Shown here one piece after another: positions 3,975 through 6,610 of a stretch of DNA of 6,610 nt. Origin of the DNA: Clostridia bacterium (GTDB lineage Bacteria; Bacillota; Clostridia; TANB77; CAG-508); the NCBI GenBank assembly GCA_900768805.1, contig CAAGEF010000098.1, positions 1-6,610 of the forward strand, written 5' to 3'. The notes under the pieces were generated by a model. The model was not told the DNA's origin. It worked only from the letters and a program-made list of their open reading frames with translations, and ran no database searches. A program made the position numbers and the translations under genes. Positions within the stretch are counted from its first letter, which is position 1. Every line of letters starts with the position of its first letter.

Positions 3975-5090
3975 TTAGTCCTCAAATATTGGTTCTAATG
4001 TATGCCCATTTTCATCATCAACTATATCCATACCGATTAATCTTTTATTCGTATTTTTAATTGTTAGTATATCTCCTAAAAAATAATCTTTATTGTATTC
4101 ATAAATTGATAAATCAACTATGGCATCTAATTTTTCACTTGGAGCAATCACATTTTCTTTTCCTCTTGTTTTAAGTAATTCTCTATACTCATCAGTAGTC
4201 AAAGAATATGATACCTTCGTTCCATCAGCAAGTTCTTCTTCCCAATTTTGCTTTAAATCACTTGCATTAACAAATGATTCTATTCTATCAATATCACTAA
4301 TTACGCTATCACCTACAGGAAGCTCATATTTTTCAATAAATCTTCCTTCGGATGCAGTTTCATTATCTTCACCACCAACATATAAAGCGTTCGTTTTTTG
4401 TGTTGAATCAAATGTATATGTTGATGATATTAAATTATCAAATTCTTCAGAAAATACTACAAATGCATTTGCTTCTTGAGCATAACTTCTATCAGTTCCT
4501 TCATATATAACAATATCAAACATATTATCATCATTTAATTCTAATCTAATACTTGCATTATATGATTTTAATAATTCAATAATAAAATCTAAAAGATTAT
4601 TTTCAAATGTTGCTTGAGTTTCTATACTAGGATTTGTTATTAATTGATTTTTAACGGTTGTATTAAGGCAACTCATTTTTCTAGGTGAAACTGATTCTCC
4701 TGATTGCAATACAGGGTTTAATATGTTTTTTTGTAGAAGATCATTACATACAGCAAATAATGTTGTATTTTGATAATAAGATATATTTCTTACTATTCTT
4801 CTACCTATCAAACATTCGGCAAAATGACCTTGTATAATCAAGAAGTTTCCATTATCAGCATCATCATCATTTTGAATAAATTCAATTACTCCAACATAAG
4901 TACTATCATTTCTAGATATAAAAGTGCTTTGATTGACAATATCTAATATATCTTGATTAACTTGTACATATACTTCAAATGTTCCGTTTTCAAAATATCT
5001 TTCAAGCCATTGAATACTAGTTGCGGTATCAATGATTCCTACTAATTCTAATAGTTTATTTTCGTTTATTTTCCAAAAATATAAATCCAT
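3975..5090 (-). CDS. Tail-tip protein, siphovirus Gp37-like (Tal N-terminal type), 371 aa
   Basis: This matches the Siphovirus ReqiPepy6 Gp37-like family, a form of the tail-associated (Tal) hub that sits under Dit at the tail tip. Visible family features are SIQWLERYFENGTFEVYVQV (residues 25-44), a strand-loop with VGVIEFIQNDD, GNFLIIQGHFAECLIGRRIV (81-100), a helix-rich region 155-185, SEEFDNLISSTYTFDST with KTNALYVGGED (214-242), and the closing YFLGDILTIKNTNKRLIGM and GHTLEPIF (336-369). Its length is that of the structural core alone: there is no lysozyme, NlpC/P60 or peptidase domain at the C-terminus, so it should not cut the cell wall itself. Its ATG overlaps the Dit stop as TAATG and only a weak AGGCG precedes it, so translation is probably coupled to Dit. 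Confidence 0.85.
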   Translation of the reverse strand: MDLYFWKINENKLLELVGIIDTATSIQWLERYFENGTFEVYVQVNQDILDIVNQSTFISRNDSTYVGVIEFIQNDDDADNGNFLIIQGHFAECLIGRRIVRNISYYQNTTLFAVCNDLLQKNILNPVLQSGESVSPRKMSCLNTTVKNQLITNPSIETQATFENNLLDFIIELLKSYNASIRLELNDDNMFDIVIYEGTDRSYAQEANAFVVFSEEFDNLISSTYTFDSTQKTNALYVGGEDNETASEGRFIEKYELPVGDSVISDIDRIESFVNASDLKQNWEEELADGTKVSYSLTTDEYRELLKTRGKENVIAPSEKLDAIVDLSIYEYNKDYFLGDILTIKNTNKRLIGMDIVDDENGHTLEPIFED

Positions 5091-5932
5091 TATATCGCCT
5101 CATATTCATTTTGATAGTCCACATAAACTATCATATTAGCACCATTTTCAGTTGCATCAGATTTTATTTTATTTATTCCACGCACCAATTGAAAAAATGA
5201 ACTACCTTTCATCAATCTATTGATTAAATTAGTTTGTACTCCATCCTTTTCAACATAGATTTTCTTTTCACCAATTGAAGTTTTTATAACTAATTTTTCA
5301 CCTGAAGCAAACAATCTATTTACTCCTATAAATTTATTAGTTGTTGTGTTATATATAATTGGATTAGTAACAATACCAATCATTGAAACTTCTATTGTTA
5401 CACCTAATTCAGTATCACTTTCATTTAAAATTTCACTAGTTCCTTCACTTGAAATCTCACCTAATACAATTCCCTCTTCTGGTATATATGCTTCTAAAAC
5501 GAACATATTTATAACATTAGATAATTCTTTTACAATAACTTCTAATCCTTTAAAATATGGATATGGTGCTCTTAAAAAGATAGTGCATGTTGTAGGATTG
5601 CTAAATTTATCAAATGTCATTTCCTCAAAATAACATTCAATTTTTCCTTCTCTATATTCATTTTTTAAATAAAGCGTTCCTTTTTCGCCACTCTTAAATA
5701 CATTCATCAATTGATATCTTGTATTTTCAACATCATAAACAACAAATGATAATGATATTGTTCTATCTTGAATTGAACTTCTTTGATATTGTGTACCTCG
5801 TTTATTAGGATTTGAAAATGTTATTGTTTCACTTGTAGGTTGATCCAATCCAGCATAACCATTAATAATTAAATTAGGAGTGTTAATTAAATCAATAGTA
5901 TTGTTATTTCCTTCATATCTCATACTTAACAT
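5090..5932 (-). CDS. Distal tail protein (Dit), 280 aa
   Basis: Siphovirus tail-component family. Residues 1-128 form the N-terminal ring domain: MRYEGNNNTIDL, NLIINGYAGLDQP, the strand RTISLSFVVYD, then TRYQLMNVFKSGEKGTLYLK, CYFEEMTFDKFSNPTTCTIF and the very typical domain end LRAPYPYFKGL. Residues 140-280 are the C-terminal galectin-like domain, with GVQTNLINRLMKGSSFFQLV and GINKIKSDATENGANMIVYV. In the family Dit forms the hexameric ring joining the tail tube to Tal and the receptor-binding proteins. The ATG at 5932 follows AGGAGGT (5947-5941) by 8 nt and overlaps the tape measure stop as TAATG. A second in-frame ATG, codon 4, has poorer spacing. Gene order tape measure-Dit-Tal is the standard siphovirus order and supports the call strongly. 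Confidence 0.9.
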   Translation of the reverse strand: MLSMRYEGNNNTIDLINTPNLIINGYAGLDQPTSETITFSNPNKRGTQYQRSSIQDRTISLSFVVYDVENTRYQLMNVFKSGEKGTLYLKNEYREGKIECYFEEMTFDKFSNPTTCTIFLRAPYPYFKGLEVIVKELSNVINMFVLEAYIPEEGIVLGEISSEGTSEILNESDTELGVTIEVSMIGIVTNPIIYNTTTNKFIGVNRLFASGEKLVIKTSIGEKKIYVEKDGVQTNLINRLMKGSSFFQLVRGINKIKSDATENGANMIVYVDYQNEYEAI

Positions 5933-6610
5933 TAACTAACACCTCCTAATAATGTTTGAGCTTTTTTAGCTTGAATATATAATTCTCTTCTCGATAATGG
6001 GCTAGGTGAATTAACTGTATAATTAAGAGTTACATTTTTAGTTTCCCCTCTTGGTTTTTTATTTGTCCCAAAAGTACCTTTATTATCAATATATTCATCA
6101 TCAAAATCTAAATTATCTACTATGCCTTTTTTGATTTTATTAATATCTTTGTCAAATCCTTCACCAATTCCTAAAGCTATTCCTTCACCTAAGAATGAAC
6201 CAATTTTATCTTTCATTAATTTAGATGGTGAATGAATACCAAAGAAATTTTTAAATCCACTAACAATATTATCTCCAATAGTAGAAATAGTACCCCAAAT
6301 ATTGCTTCCAATGTCTACTAATCCATCAACTAATCCTTGCATAATATCTTGACCAATTTCAAATAAATCAATCTCTTCAAGTGCTGTAAAAATAGTATTT
6401 TCAATATCAGTTAAACTTTTTCCTAAGTTGATAATCATATCAGGAATAGCCTTGACAATTTGCATAAACATTTCAAAAGCAGTTTCCATTATTAATGGGA
6501 AATTATCAGTTAAAGCTTCAACTATAGTATCAATTATTAGTGGAAGTTGTTCTATTAATGCATCAATTATTAGTGGAATAGCTTTAACTATTTCCATAAA
6601 TAATTCAATT
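5932..6610 (-). CDS. Tape measure protein, C-terminal part (225 codons)
   Basis: The frame is open to the right edge of the window (reading IELF before the first visible ATG at 6597), so this is the end of a much longer gene; the ATG at 6597 is internal. The first ~60 residues are hydrophobic helical repeats with 11-residue spacing (PLIIDALIEQL, PLIIDTIVEAL, then PLIMETAFEMF), typical of tape measure C-terminal regions. Next comes a glycine-rich membrane-active-looking stretch (IGSNIWGTISTIGDNIVSGF), then FFGIHSPSKLMKDKIGSFLG and EGIALGIGEGF, a hallmark of Firmicutes phage tape measures. In the family this protein sets tail length and is ejected at infection to help DNA pass the membrane. It ends in TAA overlapping the Dit ATG. 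Confidence 0.9.
   Translation of the reverse strand, partial: IELFMEIVKAIPLIIDALIEQLPLIIDTIVEALTDNFPLIMETAFEMFMQIVKAIPDMIINLGKSLTDIENTIFTALEEIDLFEIGQDIMQGLVDGLVDIGSNIWGTISTIGDNIVSGFKNFFGIHSPSKLMKDKIGSFLGEGIALGIGEGFDKDINKIKKGIVDNLDFDDEYIDNKGTFGTNKKPRGETKNVTLNYTVNSPSPLSRRELYIQAKKAQTLLGGVS
6529..6578 (-). repeat. Direct repeat inside the tape measure gene
   Basis: A 17-bp sequence beginning ATCAATTATTAG occurs at 6529-6545 and again at 6562-6578, 33 bp apart. The distance is exactly 11 codons, and both copies encode PLIID, so it is the DNA trace of the 11-residue helical repeat. The identity of the DNA copies suggests a fairly recent internal duplication. Confidence 0.75.

Noticed and set aside
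4120..4479. Plus-strand frame of 119 codons opposite the Tal gene
   Set aside because: Antisense to a well-supported structural gene, serine-rich composition typical of shadow frames, and no upstream signals.
5346..5633. Plus-strand frame of 95 codons opposite the Dit gene
   Set aside because: Antisense shadow of a recognised family gene with no ribosome binding site or promoter.

Overview
The window is a stretch of an AT-rich siphovirus or prophage genome, most likely from a low-GC Firmicute or Mollicute-like host. The evidence is the strongly AT-biased sequence, AGGAGG-type ribosome binding sites, sigma-A-like promoters, TAA/TAG stops and a classic siphovirus tail gene order. Every supported gene is on the minus strand, so transcription runs from high to low coordinates. 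The host cannot be named from this sequence alone.

Right part (about 6610 down to 1368): the end of the late, tail and host-recognition operon. In order of transcription it holds the C-terminal end of the tape measure protein (cut by the window edge), the distal tail protein Dit, a Gp37-like Tal protein with no visible cell-wall hydrolase domain, a small coiled-coil protein, a two-pass membrane protein that is probably the holin, and a long receptor-binding or tail-fibre protein. The first junctions overlap as TAATG, which suggests translational coupling. A clear Rho-independent terminator closes the operon. No endolysin is present in the window.

Middle (about 1345 down to 674): a separate RNA unit. 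A near-perfect sigma-A promoter (TTGACA, 16-nt spacer, TATAAT, AT-rich upstream element) starts a roughly 325-nt stretch with no credible gene but much RNA secondary structure. This includes a 24-bp long-armed hairpin and a possible pseudoknot between the transcript's 5' end and that hairpin's loop. It runs straight into four tRNA genes (Asp-GTC, Gln-TTG, Lys-TTT, Glu-TTC), all with encoded CCA ends and separated by exactly 3 nt. The layout recalls the large phage RNAs GOLLD and ROOL, which often lie beside tRNAs, but this RNA is shorter than either. It is the best candidate here for something undescribed.

Left part (about 673 down to 1): a 132-residue protein of a phage family without a known function, then a promoter and the start of a HicB-like antitoxin-family protein cut by the window edge.
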